64,000 nucleotides of DNA from Pistricoccus aurantiacus (GCF_042682565.1 NZ_JBHUIC010000005.1), one strand, 5' to 3'; positions 48,850-63,265 are shown, numbered from the stretch's first letter. Notes: a model not told the origin generated them from the letters alone. A program made the numbers and translations.

Positions 48850-49802
48850 CAGCGCAGCAGGGTCGCCAGGCGCTTGAGAATCTCTCCGGTCTGATCGGCG
48901 CTCAGAGGCTCGTCGTCGGCACTGACGACGCTAACCAGGGTCTGATTGCCGGACTCCTCTAGCGCTACCCGCAGCCGGCGGGATTCATCGCTGCCCAGAC
49001 TGAACAGGGTGCCGAAGAAGCCGCGCTCTCGCCCTTCCTGAGGAAGATATTCGATCAGGAATTCCCCTGCCTCGGGGTTCTTGTCCACCAGCTGCTGTCG
49101 GCCCGGCTGATTGAAGCTTTCTTGCAGCTGATAGTCTAGTTCCGCCCAGGTGGAGCGCGGCGAGGCGTCCACTATCATGCGCCAATCGCCGCCGCGGCGC
49201 TCGACGCGTACCGGATCCGCAGCGCCGGCGGCGGGACGCTGGGTAAAGGTCGAGGCGGTGGCGGTCTGGCCCTGAGCGCCCAGAAAGCTTTCCAGTGCCG
49301 CCAGACAGTTTTCCGCCACCTGGCCACTTTGTTCGCAGCGCACTTCGCTGACATCGCGGCCTAACCCCGACTGCACGCTGAGCGTGCCTTGCGTGGTGTA
49401 CAACGTACCCCGTTCGGCGTCCTGCTGAGTCACCTCCAGCCCTTGGCGGCGACTGAAATCGTTGAGCTGACGCCATACGGTCCGTGGAGAATCCTTGACT
49501 ACCAGCCATTGATCACCACCCAGGCTGCGCCGCTCCACCAGCGCCTGTGCGCCGGCACCGGCCCCCGTCGTATTCGGACGGGGCACCTCGAAGTCTTGCT
49601 GGGCCTGGAAGCTGCCGTTGGCTTCCGGCACCGGCATCACCGGCTGATAGCGACTCACGTCACGTCCTTGCGGCAAGGTCAGCGGCGCTACGCTTTGCGC
49701 ATTCGTGTAGTCCTGGCTGCGATCGTCGTAGTAGCCGTCTCGGGCACAGCCCGTCAGGATCAGCAGCACGACCAGAGGTGGCCATTTCAACGAGGGATTC
49801 AT
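48849..49802 (-). CDS. bamC: Outer-membrane assembly lipoprotein BamC
   Basis: 317 residues. A lipoprotein signal ends LILTGC, with the acylated cysteine at about residue 19. The N-terminal region is disordered; two helix-grip domains follow (about 85-185 and 200-310), and WLVVKDSPRTVWRQLNDF is recognisable. BamC is an accessory of the BAM complex. It follows dapA by 39 bases, the common dapA-bamC order. Sequence is variable in this family, so the context matters for the call. Confidence 0.92.
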   Translation of the reverse strand: MNPSLKWPPLVVLLILTGCARDGYYDDRSQDYTNAQSVAPLTLPQGRDVSRYQPVMPVPEANGSFQAQQDFEVPRPNTTGAGAGAQALVERRSLGGDQWLVVKDSPRTVWRQLNDFSRRQGLEVTQQDAERGTLYTTQGTLSVQSGLGRDVSEVRCEQSGQVAENCLAALESFLGAQGQTATASTFTQRPAAGAADPVRVERRGGDWRMIVDASPRSTWAELDYQLQESFNQPGRQQLVDKNPEAGEFLIEYLPQEGRERGFFGTLFSLGSDESRRLRVALEESGNQTLVSVVSADDEPLSADQTGEILKRLATLLR

Positions 49803-49841
49803 GCAGTTACCTTGATGATGGATGGATTACGTCGGCATCGA

Positions 49842-50732
49842 TCAGCCGGCGTCCTCGATGATGCCCGCCAGCTGCAAGGCTTCGCTCACCGTGGAATGAT
49901 AGCGCTCCGAGAGCCAGGTCAGCGGCAGACGAATGCCCGCTTCGCTGTACCCCATGCGATTGAGCGCCCACTTGACGGGAATCGGGTTGGACTCGATACC
50001 CAGCTGGGTATGCAGCGGCATCAGGCGAGTGTTGATCTGATGCGCCTTGTCCGCGTCGCCGGCCACGGCGGCGGTACAGAGTTCGTGCATGGCCTTCGGC
50101 GCCACGTTGGCGGTGACCGAAATATCCCCATGTCCGCCCATCAGCATGAAGTCGCAGGCGGTACCGTCGTCGCCGGAATAGAGCATGAAGCCGCTGCCCT
50201 CGAGGCGGGAAATAAGATCCTCGGCACGCTCGAGATTGCCGGTGGCATCCTTCAGGCCGATGATGTTGTCGACTTCCGCCAGGCGCAGCACGGTTTCGTT
50301 GTAGATGTCCGAGCAGGTACGCCCGGGCACGTTGTAGAGAATCACCGGCAGGTCGCTGGTTTCGGCGATGGCCTTGAAGTGCTGATACAGGCCTTCCTGA
50401 GTCGGCTTGTTGTAATAAGGCGCCACGGTCAGGCAATAGTCGGCGCCCACTTCCTTGGCGTAGCGAGTCAGCTCCACCGCCTCCGTGGTGTTGTTGGAGC
50501 CGGTGCCGGCGATGACCGGAATACGCCTATCGACTTCCTCGACAATGGTGCGGATGACGTCGAAGTGTTCCGCGAAGGACATGGTGGTGGGCTCGCCGGT
50601 GGTGCCGGCGGCAACGATCCCGTCGGTGCCGTTGTCGAGATGAAAGTTTACCAGTCGGCGCAGCGCCTCCCAGTCGATATCGCCATTGACCTTCATCGGC
50701 GTCGCCAGAGCGACGATACTGCCTGTGATCAT
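49842..50732 (-). CDS. dapA: 4-hydroxy-tetrahydrodipicolinate synthase
   Basis: 296 residues from ATG 50730-50732 ([13 protein letters not shown]), with AGGACTAAAGGA upstream; a 24-residue extension has no family match. Schiff-base lysine in GLKDATG, tyrosine in YNVPGRT, and GTTGEPTT phosphate loop are present. It joins pyruvate and aspartate semialdehyde in the lysine and diaminopimelate pathway. Confidence 0.97.
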   Translation of the reverse strand: MITGSIVALATPMKVNGDIDWEALRRLVNFHLDNGTDGIVAAGTTGEPTTMSFAEHFDVIRTIVEEVDRRIPVIAGTGSNNTTEAVELTRYAKEVGADYCLTVAPYYNKPTQEGLYQHFKAIAETSDLPVILYNVPGRTCSDIYNETVLRLAEVDNIIGLKDATGNLERAEDLISRLEGSGFMLYSGDDGTACDFMLMGGHGDISVTANVAPKAMHELCTAAVAGDADKAHQINTRLMPLHTQLGIESNPIPVKWALNRMGYSEAGIRLPLTWLSERYHSTVSEALQLAGIIEDAG

Positions 50733-50886
50733 TCCTTTAGTCCTCTCGAATGGGTCATGAACGCCAGGTCGGAACGAGTCGATAAGGTCGGCTCGGCTGG
50801 CCATAGGGAGAATGGTACTCAGGCGGCCCAGGCCTGTACAGAACCCGAGCCGGGTGTTTATCGGCGGGCCGCTCCCGGCACTTCAC

Positions 50887-51987
50887 TCAGGCCTCGGTCC
50901 GGCGACGCTGGGCCGCCTGTTCGCTGCGCTTTTGAATACCCCGCGGCCAGGCATACAGCAGTGCCTTGATCAGCGTGGCCAGAGGAATGGCGAAGAAGAT
51001 GCCCCAGAAGCCCCAGATGCCGCCGAAGAACAGCACCGCGAGGATGATCGAGACCGGATGCAGGTTGACCGCCTCGGAAAACAGCACCGGTACCAGCACG
51101 TTGCCGTCTAGGGCCTGAATAACCCCATAGGCGATCACCACGTAGAGGAACTGATCCCCCAGGCCGAAATGAAATCCCGCTACCGCCGCCACCGGCAGGG
51201 TGGTGACCGCCGCGCCGATATAGGGCACCAGCACGGAGAGCCCTACCGTCAGCGCCAGCAGCGCGGAATACGGCAGGCCAAAAAAGGCAAAGGTCAGAAA
51301 CGAGACGCTGCCGACAATGATGATCTCGATGAACTTGCCGCGCACGAAGTTGGCAATCTGAGTGTCCATTTCCCGCCAGATGCGCGTCATCAGATCGCGC
51401 TTCTTCGGCAGCAGCCACAGCGTGAAGCCTACCAGCCGATCCTTGTCCTTGAGCATGAAGAATACCAGGATCGGTACCAGCACCAGATAGATGATCACCG
51501 ACATCAGGTTGCCCAGAGAGGCCAGTGACAGGCTCAGCGCACGCTGGCCCATCTGGGTCATCTCACGCCCGGCCATGCCGATCCAGTTCTGGATCTGATC
51601 CGGCGTGATCAGATTGGGATAGTTGGCCTGCAGCTTTTCCAGGAAAATCTGGCCGCTGGCGAACATGCGGGGTATTTCCTGCACCAGGCTGACCAGCTGA
51701 TTCCAGATCAGAGGCATCACGATCAGCGCCATGGCCAGCAGAATACCGACAAAACCGAGAAACACCAGCAGCACCGAGGGAAGATGCGGCAAACCCCGGC
51801 GTACCAGCCAGTTGACCGCCCCCTGCAGCAGAAAGGAGATCACCAGGGCAGTCAGAAACGGCGCCAGCATGCGGCCCAGCCACATCACCACTACCACGCC
51901 CAATACCAGCAGCACCATAAGGATGACCGCTTCCTCGTCGGAGAAATAGCGATCCATCCAGCTCCTGAAAACCGACCTCAGGCTCAT
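50887..51987 (-). CDS. AI-2E family transporter (PerM-like permease)
   Basis: 366 residues, about eight helices, with the family end motif LDGNVLVPVLFSEAVNLHP and FFGGIWGFWGIFFAIPLATL. PerM-like proteins have been linked to AI-2 export or, in halophiles, to Na+/H+ exchange; sequence alone does not decide. The start overlaps the TusA-like gene stop by four bases. Hydrophilic loop between about 115 and 160 contains the PNLITPDQIQNW segment. Confidence 0.9.
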   Translation of the reverse strand: MSLRSVFRSWMDRYFSDEEAVILMVLLVLGVVVVMWLGRMLAPFLTALVISFLLQGAVNWLVRRGLPHLPSVLLVFLGFVGILLAMALIVMPLIWNQLVSLVQEIPRMFASGQIFLEKLQANYPNLITPDQIQNWIGMAGREMTQMGQRALSLSLASLGNLMSVIIYLVLVPILVFFMLKDKDRLVGFTLWLLPKKRDLMTRIWREMDTQIANFVRGKFIEIIIVGSVSFLTFAFFGLPYSALLALTVGLSVLVPYIGAAVTTLPVAAVAGFHFGLGDQFLYVVIAYGVIQALDGNVLVPVLFSEAVNLHPVSIILAVLFFGGIWGFWGIFFAIPLATLIKALLYAWPRGIQKRSEQAAQRRRTEA

Positions 51988-52247
51988 TCAGCGCGATCCT
52001 CGCGCTGAGCGGGGTTGCCCTTACGCAGCCAGTAATAATAGGTATCGTCGCGAGTTTCCCGGGCTTCCAGCACATGCGCCCCTTGGGCGGCGAACACCTC
52101 GAAGTCGCGCCAGGAACCAGCGTCCGTGGCACGCACTTCAAGTAGCTGTCCCGTTTCGAGTCGCGACAAGGCCTGCTTGGCCTTCAGCAGCGGCAGCGGA
52201 CAGGGCAGTTGGCGGGCATCGAGCACCTCATCGGGCTGCAAGGACAT
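51984..52247 (-). CDS. TusA/SirA-like sulfur carrier protein
   Basis: 87 residues from ATG 52245-52247 (MSLQPDEVLDARQ). The CPxP motif is in LPCPLPLLKAKQAL, whose cysteine carries persulfide in TusA. A longer frame adds 17 out-of-family residues. It overlaps the permease gene, as often seen beside bepA, from which it is divergent by 139 bases. Its precise acceptor is unknown; paralogues act in sulfur trafficking other than tRNA thiolation. Confidence 0.88.
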   Translation of the reverse strand: MSLQPDEVLDARQLPCPLPLLKAKQALSRLETGQLLEVRATDAGSWRDFEVFAAQGAHVLEARETRDDTYYYWLRKGNPAQREDRAE

Positions 52248-52386
52248 GACGTCTCCAAAAAAACATGGCGAAGCGGTAAACATGCGGATGCCTGGCATTT
52301 AAAGGCACTTTCACCCATGAAGCAATGTCGCAGGATAATGCGCTACGCTAGACGCTGCGTTCCCGCTGACACTCGATGAGAGCCTT

Positions 52387-53850
52387 ATGTCGCGACTGTT
52401 CAACTCCCGTCTGCTTGCCCTGGGCCTGACGCTGGCAATGCTGGTGCCGATGCCGGCGCAAGCCTGGACCATCGACGATTTCGATCTGCCTCGGATGGGT
52501 TCCTCCAGCGGCGGCATCAACGGTCATGAAACCTACGCGCTGGGCAGAACCTGGCTGCGCCAGTTCCGCGCCCGGGCGCCGCTATGGCAAGACCCCATCA
52601 CCCAGCACTACGTGGAGTCGCTGATCGGCCAGCTGCTGCCTTACAGCAATCTGCCCGGCATCGATCCGGTGGTGACGCTGGTCGACAGTCGCCAGCTCAA
52701 TGCCTTTGCGGTACCCGGGGGCGTCATCGGGGTGAATACCGGGCTGTTCAGCTTCGCCAAGAACGAATCCGAACTGGCCTCGGTGCTGGCCCACGAGCTG
52801 GGTCACCTGTCACAGCATCATTTCGCTCGTCGCCAGGCTCGAGCGGAAGAGACCCAGTTGCCTACCATGGCGGCGATGCTGGCAGGCATGCTGCTGGCGG
52901 TAGGCGGTGGCGGGGACGCGGGCATCGCCGCCGCCATGGGTTCACAGGCGGCGTTCATTCAGGATCAGCTGACCTATTCTCGGCGCTACGAGGAAGAAGC
53001 GGATCGGGTCGGCCTGCAGGCCATGGCTCAGGCGGGCTTCGACCCCGGCGCCAGCGTCGACATGTTTCGCAGCATGCAGCGGTTGATGGCGCTGCAGGGC
53101 GGCAACCCGCCGGAATTCCTGCTGACTCACCCGGTTACCCAGTCGCGTATCAGCGACGTTCAATCTCGCGTGGCGCAAATCGGCAGCCCGGGCAGCGCAG
53201 GCGTCAGCGACCCTCGCCATGCGCTGGTTCGCGCCCGGGCGCTGCTGGAAATCCATCGGGACGATCCGACCCAGGCCGCCAGCCAGCTCGCCCAGGACAG
53301 TACTTCGGAAGCCGCCCGGCGCTACCTGGAAGCCTTGATCCAAGCGGAAAGAGGCAATACCCAATCAGCGCTGAACGAACTGGACCAGTTGGCCCGGGAA
53401 CTGCCGGATCTGCCGATGATTCCGACCAGTGCGGCCCAGGTCGCCTATGAGACAGGGCGTCCGGAACAGGCCCTGGAGCGCACCCGGCGATTGCTGCGGC
53501 TGATGCCGAACTACTATCCGGCGGAATATCTTCAGGCGCAAGCGCTGCTGGGCAGCGACCCCGGCCAGGCCTTCACCATTCTGCGCCGGCTGAGCGAGCA
53601 GCGCCCGGAAGACCCGCAGGTCTTCGATCTGCTGGCGGTGGCGGCGGGCAGAAGCGGCCAGCCGGCCTGGGGGCATCTGGCCCGAGCGGAAACCCTGCAG
53701 CTCACAGGCCGTATCGATCAGGCCATCCGCCAGTTGGAGGTGGCGAAGGACGTCGCCGAACAACAGGGCGATACCACTGCCCTGAGCCGCATCAAGATCC
53801 GCCGAGACGCCTTCCTGGATTATCGGGAATCCCTGGAGGATTTTCGCTAG
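52387..53850 (+). CDS. bepA: Periplasmic M48 metalloprotease and chaperone BepA
   Basis: 487 residues, the same as E. coli BepA. A signal peptide (LLALGLTLAMLVPMPAQA) is cleaved near residue 26. The M48 domain has the zinc motif in LAHELGHLSQHH and the third ligand region in YEEEADRVGLQAM. Residues from about 290 form TPR repeats that dock on the BAM complex. It matures or degrades LptD and other outer-membrane proteins, so it functions alongside BamC encoded nearby. Confidence 0.95.
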   Translation: MSRLFNSRLLALGLTLAMLVPMPAQAWTIDDFDLPRMGSSSGGINGHETYALGRTWLRQFRARAPLWQDPITQHYVESLIGQLLPYSNLPGIDPVVTLVDSRQLNAFAVPGGVIGVNTGLFSFAKNESELASVLAHELGHLSQHHFARRQARAEETQLPTMAAMLAGMLLAVGGGGDAGIAAAMGSQAAFIQDQLTYSRRYEEEADRVGLQAMAQAGFDPGASVDMFRSMQRLMALQGGNPPEFLLTHPVTQSRISDVQSRVAQIGSPGSAGVSDPRHALVRARALLEIHRDDPTQAASQLAQDSTSEAARRYLEALIQAERGNTQSALNELDQLARELPDLPMIPTSAAQVAYETGRPEQALERTRRLLRLMPNYYPAEYLQAQALLGSDPGQAFTILRRLSEQRPEDPQVFDLLAVAAGRSGQPAWGHLARAETLQLTGRIDQAIRQLEVAKDVAEQQGDTTALSRIKIRRDAFLDYRESLEDFR

Positions 53851-53869
53851 CGTTAGCCGGCCGCTGGCG

Positions 53870-54904
53870 CTAACGCTTGAAGTTGAGCATGCGCTCCAGA
53901 GGCTTGAGCGCCTTCTCGCGCAAAGCGGCATCGACGCGGATTTCACCGCTGCCTTCCCGCAGCGCGATGGCCATGTTGTCCAGGGCGTTCATTGCCATCC
54001 AGGGGCAGTGGGCGCAGCTCTTGCAGGTGGCCCCGTTGCCCGCGGTAGGCGCCTCGAAGAGCAGCTTGCCAGGCACCGCCTGCTGCATCTTGAAGAAGAT
54101 GCCGCGATCCGTGGCGACGATCATCCGCTCATTGGGCAACTGCTTGGCCGCGCTGATCAACTGGGAGGTGGAGCCCACCACGTCCGCCAGTTGCACCACG
54201 GCGGCAGGAGATTCCGGATGCACCAGCACCGCCGCGTCCGGATGCAGCGCTTTCAGATCCTCGATGCCCTTGGCCTTGAATTCCTCGTGGACGATGCAGG
54301 CGCCGTCCCAGAGCAGCATGTCCGCCCCGGTCTGCTGCTGGATATAGCCGCCCAGGTGCTTGTCCGGCGCCCACAGGATCTTTTCCCCCCGGGCCTGGAG
54401 ATGCTCGATGACATCCACCGCGATGGAGGATGTCACCACCCAGTCCGCCCGGGCCTTCACCGCCGCGGAAGTATTGGCATAGACCACCACGGTGCGATCC
54501 GGGTGAGCATCGCAGAAAGCGCTGAATTCCGCCGCCGGACAGCCGAGATCCAGAGAGCAGGTGGCCTCCAGGGTGGGCATCAGTACACGCTTTTCCGGAG
54601 ACAGGATCTTGGCGGTCTCGCCCATGAAGCGTACCCCGGCTACCACCAGGGTCGAGGCCTCGTGACGGGCGCCGAAGCGCGCCATCTCCAGGGAATCCGC
54701 CACGCAGCCGCCGGTTTCCTCCGCCAGCTGCTGAATGGCGTCGTCGGTGTAGTAATGCGCTACCAGCACCGCGTTCCGCGCGTTGAGCAATTGCTTGATC
54801 TCGGCGGCTCGGGCTTTGTCCTCGGCGGGAAGTCGGGTGGGGCAGTAAGCGCGCGCCAGATGCTCGCGCACCGCGACGCGGGAAGTCGTTGTCAAGGTCG
54901 TCAT
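53870..54904 (-). CDS. nadA: Quinolinate synthase A
   Basis: 344 residues from ATG 54902-54904 ([17 protein letters not shown]). Cysteines for the 4Fe-4S cluster are in [10 protein letters not shown] and [24 protein letters not shown] and [12 protein letters not shown] are family motifs. It condenses iminoaspartate and dihydroxyacetone phosphate to quinolinate, the substrate of NadC encoded at 43773. It converges on bepA with 19 bases between stops. Confidence 0.96.
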   Translation of the reverse strand: MTTLTTTSRVAVREHLARAYCPTRLPAEDKARAAEIKQLLNARNAVLVAHYYTDDAIQQLAEETGGCVADSLEMARFGARHEASTLVVAGVRFMGETAKILSPEKRVLMPTLEATCSLDLGCPAAEFSAFCDAHPDRTVVVYANTSAAVKARADWVVTSSIAVDVIEHLQARGEKILWAPDKHLGGYIQQQTGADMLLWDGACIVHEEFKAKGIEDLKALHPDAAVLVHPESPAAVVQLADVVGSTSQLISAAKQLPNERMIVATDRGIFFKMQQAVPGKLLFEAPTAGNGATCKSCAHCPWMAMNALDNMAIALREGSGEIRVDAALREKALKPLERMLNFKR

Positions 54905-55056
54905 CGTGTCTACCACTGTGACTGGCGGGGGCTCCCCCCGCATTACGGAAGCGCCGAAGCCTGATCGATCTCTTCGATCCCTCGACGCGCCTCTTTCACA
55001 ACATACTGACCAGTCTAGCGTGAAAACGCTCCCGAATGCATTGCCTGATGCATGGC

Positions 55057-55089
55057 AAAACGCCCCCGCATCCGGGGGATGCGAGGGCG
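55057..55089 (-). terminator. Terminator of the tRNA-Lys operon
   Basis: On the minus strand a 13-bp GC stem with one wobble (CGCCCTCGCATCC / GGATGCGGGGGCG), three-base loop, followed by TTTT (55057-55060). It lies nine bases after the second tRNA-Lys. Confidence 0.88.
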
Positions 55090-55097
55090 CTGGAAGC

Positions 55098-55173
55098 TGG
55101 TGGGTCGTGTAGGATTCGAACCTACGACCAATTGGTTAAAAGCCAACTGCTCTACCAACTGAGCTAACGACCC
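55098..55173 (-). tRNA. tRNA-Lys (TTT), distal copy
   Basis: 76-base cloverleaf: acceptor GGGTCGT/ACGACCC, anticodon loop CTTTTAA giving TTT, T-loop GGTTCGAATCC, encoded CCA at 55098-55100. Confidence 0.97.
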
Positions 55174-55237
55174 GTTGCGGGGTTGTCGATGGCATCCTGC
55201 CGGCGGTCGTTCATTGGGTGAAGTACCGAGGAAGGAG

Positions 55238-55313
55238 TGGTGGGTCGTGTAGGATTCGAACCTACGACCAATTGGTTAAAAGCCAACTGCTCTACCAACT
55301 GAGCTAACGACCC
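55238..55313 (-). tRNA. tRNA-Lys (TTT), proximal copy
   Basis: Mature sequence identical to the copy at 55098-55173; the two are separated by 64 bases and probably made as one transcript. Confidence 0.97.
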
Positions 55314-55327
55314 CCGACAGGGCGCAA

Positions 55328-55356
55328 ATGGTAATGGCAAGATCCTGATCTGACAA
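55328..55356 (-). promoter_or_regulatory. Promoter of the tRNA-Lys operon
   Basis: Minus-strand -35 TTGTCA (55351-55356), 17-base spacer, -10 TACCAT (55328-55333), GC-rich discriminator. A second TTGTCA lies 11 bases further upstream. Confidence 0.6.
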
Positions 55357-55380
55357 GCCCTGACAAGGGTTTTTTTGCGC

Positions 55381-56235
55381 TTATCGGCGCGGCGGCTTGG
55401 GACGACGCAGGCCTTGCACCGGCTTGCGCTTGCGCTTGTCCCGGCTCCAGCGATTCTTCTCGTCCGGGGTCAGATCCGGCACCTTGCGCCTGGGCAGTTG
55501 GGCCAGCTCCGCCAGGCCGTCTACCTCTTCTTGGGTCAACTCCGTCCATTCGCCGGCCTTGGCGCGCTTGTCGAGGAAGACGCTGCCGTAGCGCACCCGC
55601 TTCAAGCGACTGACGGTCAATCCCTGGGATTCCCACAGCCGACGCACCTCCCGGTTGCGCCCTTCCATGATCACCACGTGGAACCAGGTGTTGATGCCTT
55701 CGCCGCCGAACTCCTGCACGTCGCTGAAGCGCGCCGGGCCGTCTTCCAGCATCACGCCCTCGACCATGGCCAGCACGTGCTCGCGCTTGACCTCCCCCAT
55801 GACCCGCACCGCGTATTCCCGCTCGATTTCCGTGGAAGGATGCATCAGGCGATTGGCCAGCTCGCCGTCCGTGGTGAACAGCAAGAGCCCGCTGGTGTTG
55901 ATGTCCAGCCGGCCGATGGCGATCCAGCGCTCGCCCTTGAGCCGGGGCAGACGCTCGAATACCGTGCGCCGTCCTTCCGGGTCCTTGCGGGTGCACAGCT
56001 CGCCTTCCGGCTTGTTGTACATCAATACCCGGCGCGGCGTGTCATCTGCCGCTTTCAGCGTCACCGGACGACCGTCGAAAGTGACACTGTCGCGAATCTC
56101 GATGCGGTCCCCCAGGGTGGCGAGGCGGCCGTTGACCTTGACCCGACCGTCGCTGATGGCGGTCTCCATCTCCCGGCGGGAGCCGAGGCCGGCCCGCGCC
56201 AGTACTTTCTGCAGTTTTTCACTGGTAGTCGTCAT
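55381..56235 (-). CDS. rluB: 23S rRNA pseudouridine(2605) synthase
   Basis: 284 residues. An N-terminal S4 RNA-binding domain ([17 protein letters not shown]) precedes the catalytic domain with the aspartate in [30 protein letters not shown] is the usual helper motif. The tail is very basic ([10 protein letters not shown]), as in RluB. It overlaps scpB by four bases, the common scpA-scpB-rluB order. Confidence 0.95.
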   Translation of the reverse strand: MTTTSEKLQKVLARAGLGSRREMETAISDGRVKVNGRLATLGDRIEIRDSVTFDGRPVTLKAADDTPRRVLMYNKPEGELCTRKDPEGRRTVFERLPRLKGERWIAIGRLDINTSGLLLFTTDGELANRLMHPSTEIEREYAVRVMGEVKREHVLAMVEGVMLEDGPARFSDVQEFGGEGINTWFHVVIMEGRNREVRRLWESQGLTVSRLKRVRYGSVFLDKRAKAGEWTELTQEEVDGLAELAQLPRRKVPDLTPDEKNRWSRDKRKRKPVQGLRRPKPPRR

Positions 56236-57026
56236 GAATCCGGACTCTTGTTTATTGAATAAGTTGAAGTGGGCGAATCCTCGTCGCTGGCCTGCGCCCT
56301 GTGGCGCTCCGCCAGACGCGCCTCCAGATCCGCGAAGCTGAGTCCTGCCTGCTGGGTTTTTGGCGGCTCGACGTCAGGCGAATTCATTTCCGACACGTCG
56401 GGCTGATCGGAGGGCGACGTCTCGTCAGTGGTATTGTCGCTCAGCGCGAGAGGCAGGGTCGCCGATGACACGGGCTCCTGAGTGAACGCCTTGAGCTCGT
56501 GCATCGGCGGCAGGCCGTCCAGGGTCTTGAGGCCGAAATCGTCCAGAAACTGGCGGGTGGTGGCGTAGACGGAAGGACGCCCCGGCACGTCCCGCTGGCC
56601 CACCACGCGAATCCATTGGCGCTCCAGCAGGGTGCGCATGATCGAGGTACTGACCGCTACCCCGCGTATTTCCTCGATATCACTGCGAGTCACCGGCTGG
56701 CGATAGGCGATCAAGGCCAGGGTCTCCAGCAGCGCCCGGGAATAGCGCTGAGGTTTCGCTTCCCACAGCCGGGATACCCAGGGAGACAAACGCTGACGAA
56801 TGCGCAGTTGAAAGCCGGATGCGGTTTCGATCAGCTCCAGCGCCCCGCTGTCGTGCCGCTCTTCAAGCCTTGCCAAAGCGCTGCGCAGCGCCGCGCGCGG
56901 CGGCAGCTCGTGCTCGTCGAACAGGCTCTCGAAGCGCTCCAGCGCCAGGGGTTCGCCGGCGGCCAGCAGCGCCGCCTCGAGGATATCCTCGAGCCGATGG
57001 GTGAAGAGATCGTCGAAGGAATTCAT
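56232..57026 (-). CDS. scpB: Segregation and condensation protein B
   Basis: 264 residues. Two winged-helix domains occupy about 10-180, with [41 protein letters not shown] and [18 protein letters not shown]. The C-terminal 80 residues are an acidic, low-complexity tail. With ScpA it forms the kleisin subcomplex of the SMC condensin. Start overlaps the scpA stop by four bases. Confidence 0.94.
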   Translation of the reverse strand: MNSFDDLFTHRLEDILEAALLAAGEPLALERFESLFDEHELPPRAALRSALARLEERHDSGALELIETASGFQLRIRQRLSPWVSRLWEAKPQRYSRALLETLALIAYRQPVTRSDIEEIRGVAVSTSIMRTLLERQWIRVVGQRDVPGRPSVYATTRQFLDDFGLKTLDGLPPMHELKAFTQEPVSSATLPLALSDNTTDETSPSDQPDVSEMNSPDVEPPKTQQAGLSFADLEARLAERHRAQASDEDSPTSTYSINKSPDS

Positions 57027-57862
57027 GGCGCCGGTTCCGCTGAAGGCGCCCGTGCCCGCAGGTGAATCGGCGACAGGGGCGCGTTCTGCACGATCTCGAT
57101 CAGCGACTCCTTGGCCAGTTCGAGGATCGCCATGAAGGTCACCACCACCCCGGCACGCCCTTCCTCCAAGGAGAACAGCGCCGTGAAGGGCACGTAGCGC
57201 CCGCCTTCAAGACATTCCAGGATGCTCAGCATGCGCTCCCGGGTGGAAAGGCCTTCGCGGCTGATCCGGTGATCCTGTACCAGCTCCGCCTGGCGCAGCA
57301 GCCCCGCCAAGGCCCCCAACAGCTCGTTCAGACCGACTTCCGGATGAGTGATCCGGGTTTCCAGCTCCGGCAGCCCCGCCTGGGCGGTAAACCAGTCTCG
57401 TCCGGCCCGGGGAAGTTCCGCCAGGGTTTCCGCCGCCTGCTTGAGCCGCTCGTATTCCTGCAGGCGACGAATCAGCTCCGCCCGGGGATCGCCCTCCTCT
57501 TCTTCGTCTTCCGCCTTGGGCGGGCGAGGCAGCAGGGTACGCGACTTGATCTCCGCCAGCATCGCCGCCATCAGCAGATACTCCCCGGCCAGCTCGATCT
57601 CCAGGGCCTTCATCAGTTCCACGTACTCGATGTACTGACGGGTGATCGCCGCCACGTCGATGGCCAGGATATCCAGGTTCTGACGACGAATCAGATACAG
57701 CAGCAGATCCAGCGGCCCCTCGAAGGCTTCGAGAAACACCCTGAGGGCTTCCGGGGGAATGTACAGATCCTGCGGCAGCTCGGTGATGGGCTCATCGAAC
57801 AGCCGAGCCAGTATCTCGGCCTGCTCGGTTCCGGAGGGAGTGGTTTCCAGGGTCTCGCTCAC
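57023..57862 (-). CDS. scpA: Segregation and condensation protein A
   Basis: 279 residues from GTG 57860-57862, which has AAGGA five bases upstream. An in-frame TTG at 57926-57928 would add 22 residues and is the alternative. The kleisin motif FEGPLDLLLYLIRRQNLDILAIDVA is unmistakable, with YLLMAAMLAEIKSRTLLP in the middle and a C-terminal winged helix (FMAILELAKESLIEI). It bridges the SMC heads with ScpB. Confidence 0.93.
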   Translation of the reverse strand: MSETLETTPSGTEQAEILARLFDEPITELPQDLYIPPEALRVFLEAFEGPLDLLLYLIRRQNLDILAIDVAAITRQYIEYVELMKALEIELAGEYLLMAAMLAEIKSRTLLPRPPKAEDEEEEGDPRAELIRRLQEYERLKQAAETLAELPRAGRDWFTAQAGLPELETRITHPEVGLNELLGALAGLLRQAELVQDHRISREGLSTRERMLSILECLEGGRYVPFTALFSLEEGRAGVVVTFMAILELAKESLIEIVQNAPLSPIHLRARAPSAEPAP

Positions 57863-57949
57863 GCCAGTCCTTGCCTTGAATCGGTCATCAAGTGCGTATT
57901 GTCGATCATTCAGGGCGCAGTCTAGCAATACCTGGACCGGAAAGGTAAG

Positions 57950-59806
57950 TCACTCGATGCTTTCCGGTCCCGCCGCCGCGGCCTTGCGATAGCGTCCGGT
58001 GTAGTCGAAGAGCTTGCTGCGTACCTGCCAGTGACGACCGACCCGGCGCCCGATGACAAAGTCCGGGGGCCGCAGGCGGCGTTGTTCGTCGATCACCGCC
58101 TGGGGCGATATCGGTTTCCAATGCGTGCCCGGAGCGCGCAGGTGATCCCGCAGGAAGACCGCCTGAAACGCCCCACGCTGGGCCGGGGTTTCCAGGGCGA
58201 ACCACTCCGTCAGGGTGGCGCCGTCCTCGTCGTGATAGGTCACCTTGAGACGGGCCAGGCCGCGGCCGTTCACGGTGGCCTCGAGCTGCATGCCGCTGAC
58301 CCGCAGCACCCGGGCATCCTTGAGCTTCAGCGCATCCTTGAGCTTGTCGTCCGCATCCACCAGCAACGTCTGGCAGCCGTGACAGCGCCGGGCGGCGATA
58401 TCGTTCTGCTCGCCGCAGTGCTCGCAGGTCTTGAAGCGAAAACGAAATGAACACTGCTCCATGGCAGGCGCTGCGGATTTTGACCTTGTGCTTTTCGCGC
58501 GGGGTCGGGCGCGTTCAACCAACCCTTGGCAGCGGCGGCCGAAATGCTCGATGACGATGTCGCCATCGCGTTTGCCCCAGAACAGGTTGGCGTGGCCGCA
58601 CTCCGGGCATTCCACCTGCACCGGTTCGCTGTCGCTGTCCGGCTTGGGTGAGCCCACTTCCGGGGCGTAGAGGTCCCAGGGGTTGCCGGCGTAGTCCAGC
58701 ACCAAGCAATTTTCCTTGTTTGGTGCCAGGCGCAGTCCGCGACCGACGATCTGCTGATAGAGCCCCACGGATTCCGTGGGCCGCAGAATGGCGATCAGAT
58801 CCACCTGGGGCGCGTCGAAGCCGGTGGTCAGCACCGCCACGTTGACCAGGTACTTGAGCTCGCCGCCCTTGAAGGCGTCGATCAGCCGGGTGCGCTCCCG
58901 CGAGGGCGTGACGCCGGTGATCAGCGCCGCCTCGTCTGGCGGTAGATAGCCGAGAATTTCTTCCGCGTGAGCGACGCTGGCGGCGAAGACCATCACCGCT
59001 CGGCGAGTGCGGGCGTAAGCGATGACCTCCTCGATGATCGCCGGGGTCGCCCGGTGCCCGGCCACTACCCGGTTAAGCTCCGCCTCGCTGAACAGTCCGC
59101 TCTTGGCGGGCTTCAGGTTGGAAAAGTCGTAGCGCAACCGCTCGCCTTCAATAAAGACCGCCGCGTCCCGACATACCGGCGGCGCCAGATAGCCCTGCTT
59201 GACCATCAGCCGCAGCGGCTGCTCGAACACGCAGTCCCGGAAGAAGGCACCGGACTCACCCCGCACCATACCGTGATAGTGGCGGTGGTAGATAAAACCC
59301 TGACCCAGGCGATACGGCGTCGCGGTCAGGCCGAGAATCTTGAGCCGCGGATTGGCCTTTTGCAGGGTGCCGATCACCTGTCGGTAGCCGCTGTCTTCTT
59401 CGAGAGACACCCGGTGGCATTCGTCGATCACCAGCAGACTGAAATCGCCGCCGGAAAACGCCGTCAGATTACGCACTACCGACTGCACGGAGCCGAACAC
59501 TACCTGGCGTGCGCTTTCCTTGCGCTTGAGTCCGGCGCTGAAGATATCCGCTTTCAGGCCGTAAGTCTGGTACTTGGCATGATTCTGTTCCACCAGTTCC
59601 CGCACGTGAGCCAGCACCAGCACCCGGCCGCGAGCCAAGCGGGCCAGCTCCGCGATCACCAGGGACTTGCCGCTGCCGGTGGGCAATACCACCACCGCCG
59701 GTTCGCTGCCGGCCTTGAAATGCTCGATCACCCGCGCAACCGCCTGGCGCTGATAAGGGCGCAAGGAAGGAACCGCGGCGAGAGCAGGCGAAAGTATCGA
59801 GGTCAT
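57950..59806 (-). CDS. radD: RadD-type superfamily 2 helicase (YejH-like)
   Basis: 618 residues from ATG 59804-59806 ([19 protein letters not shown]), aligning with E. coli RadD (586). Walker [25 protein letters not shown] box [11 protein letters not shown], motif [14 protein letters not shown] zinc-binding region has [12 protein letters not shown] and [18 protein letters not shown]. RadD helps double-strand break repair and interacts with SSB. A 45-codon upstream extension overlaps the mscK promoter region and is unlikely. Confidence 0.94.
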   Translation of the reverse strand: MTSILSPALAAVPSLRPYQRQAVARVIEHFKAGSEPAVVVLPTGSGKSLVIAELARLARGRVLVLAHVRELVEQNHAKYQTYGLKADIFSAGLKRKESARQVVFGSVQSVVRNLTAFSGGDFSLLVIDECHRVSLEEDSGYRQVIGTLQKANPRLKILGLTATPYRLGQGFIYHRHYHGMVRGESGAFFRDCVFEQPLRLMVKQGYLAPPVCRDAAVFIEGERLRYDFSNLKPAKSGLFSEAELNRVVAGHRATPAIIEEVIAYARTRRAVMVFAASVAHAEEILGYLPPDEAALITGVTPSRERTRLIDAFKGGELKYLVNVAVLTTGFDAPQVDLIAILRPTESVGLYQQIVGRGLRLAPNKENCLVLDYAGNPWDLYAPEVGSPKPDSDSEPVQVECPECGHANLFWGKRDGDIVIEHFGRRCQGLVERARPRAKSTRSKSAAPAMEQCSFRFRFKTCEHCGEQNDIAARRCHGCQTLLVDADDKLKDALKLKDARVLRVSGMQLEATVNGRGLARLKVTYHDEDGATLTEWFALETPAQRGAFQAVFLRDHLRAPGTHWKPISPQAVIDEQRRLRPPDFVIGRRVGRHWQVRSKLFDYTGRYRKAAAAGPESIE

Positions 59807-59917
59807 AACGGGCGATGAAGCGTCAAGAAACGAGTTCGTCGGGTGGAGTCGTTGCCAAGGCAGTAGCGGAGCAGCACAATCCGATAGCGATTCCGCGGAA
59901 GGCTTGCAAGGATGACG

Positions 59918-63265
<3,348 letters not shown>

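Noticed and set aside
55356..55378. Plus-strand CCCTGACAAGGG followed by seven T (apparent terminator)
   Set aside because: The stem is only four base pairs and no plus-strand gene ends here; it overlaps the promoter region of the tRNA-Lys operon on the other strand.
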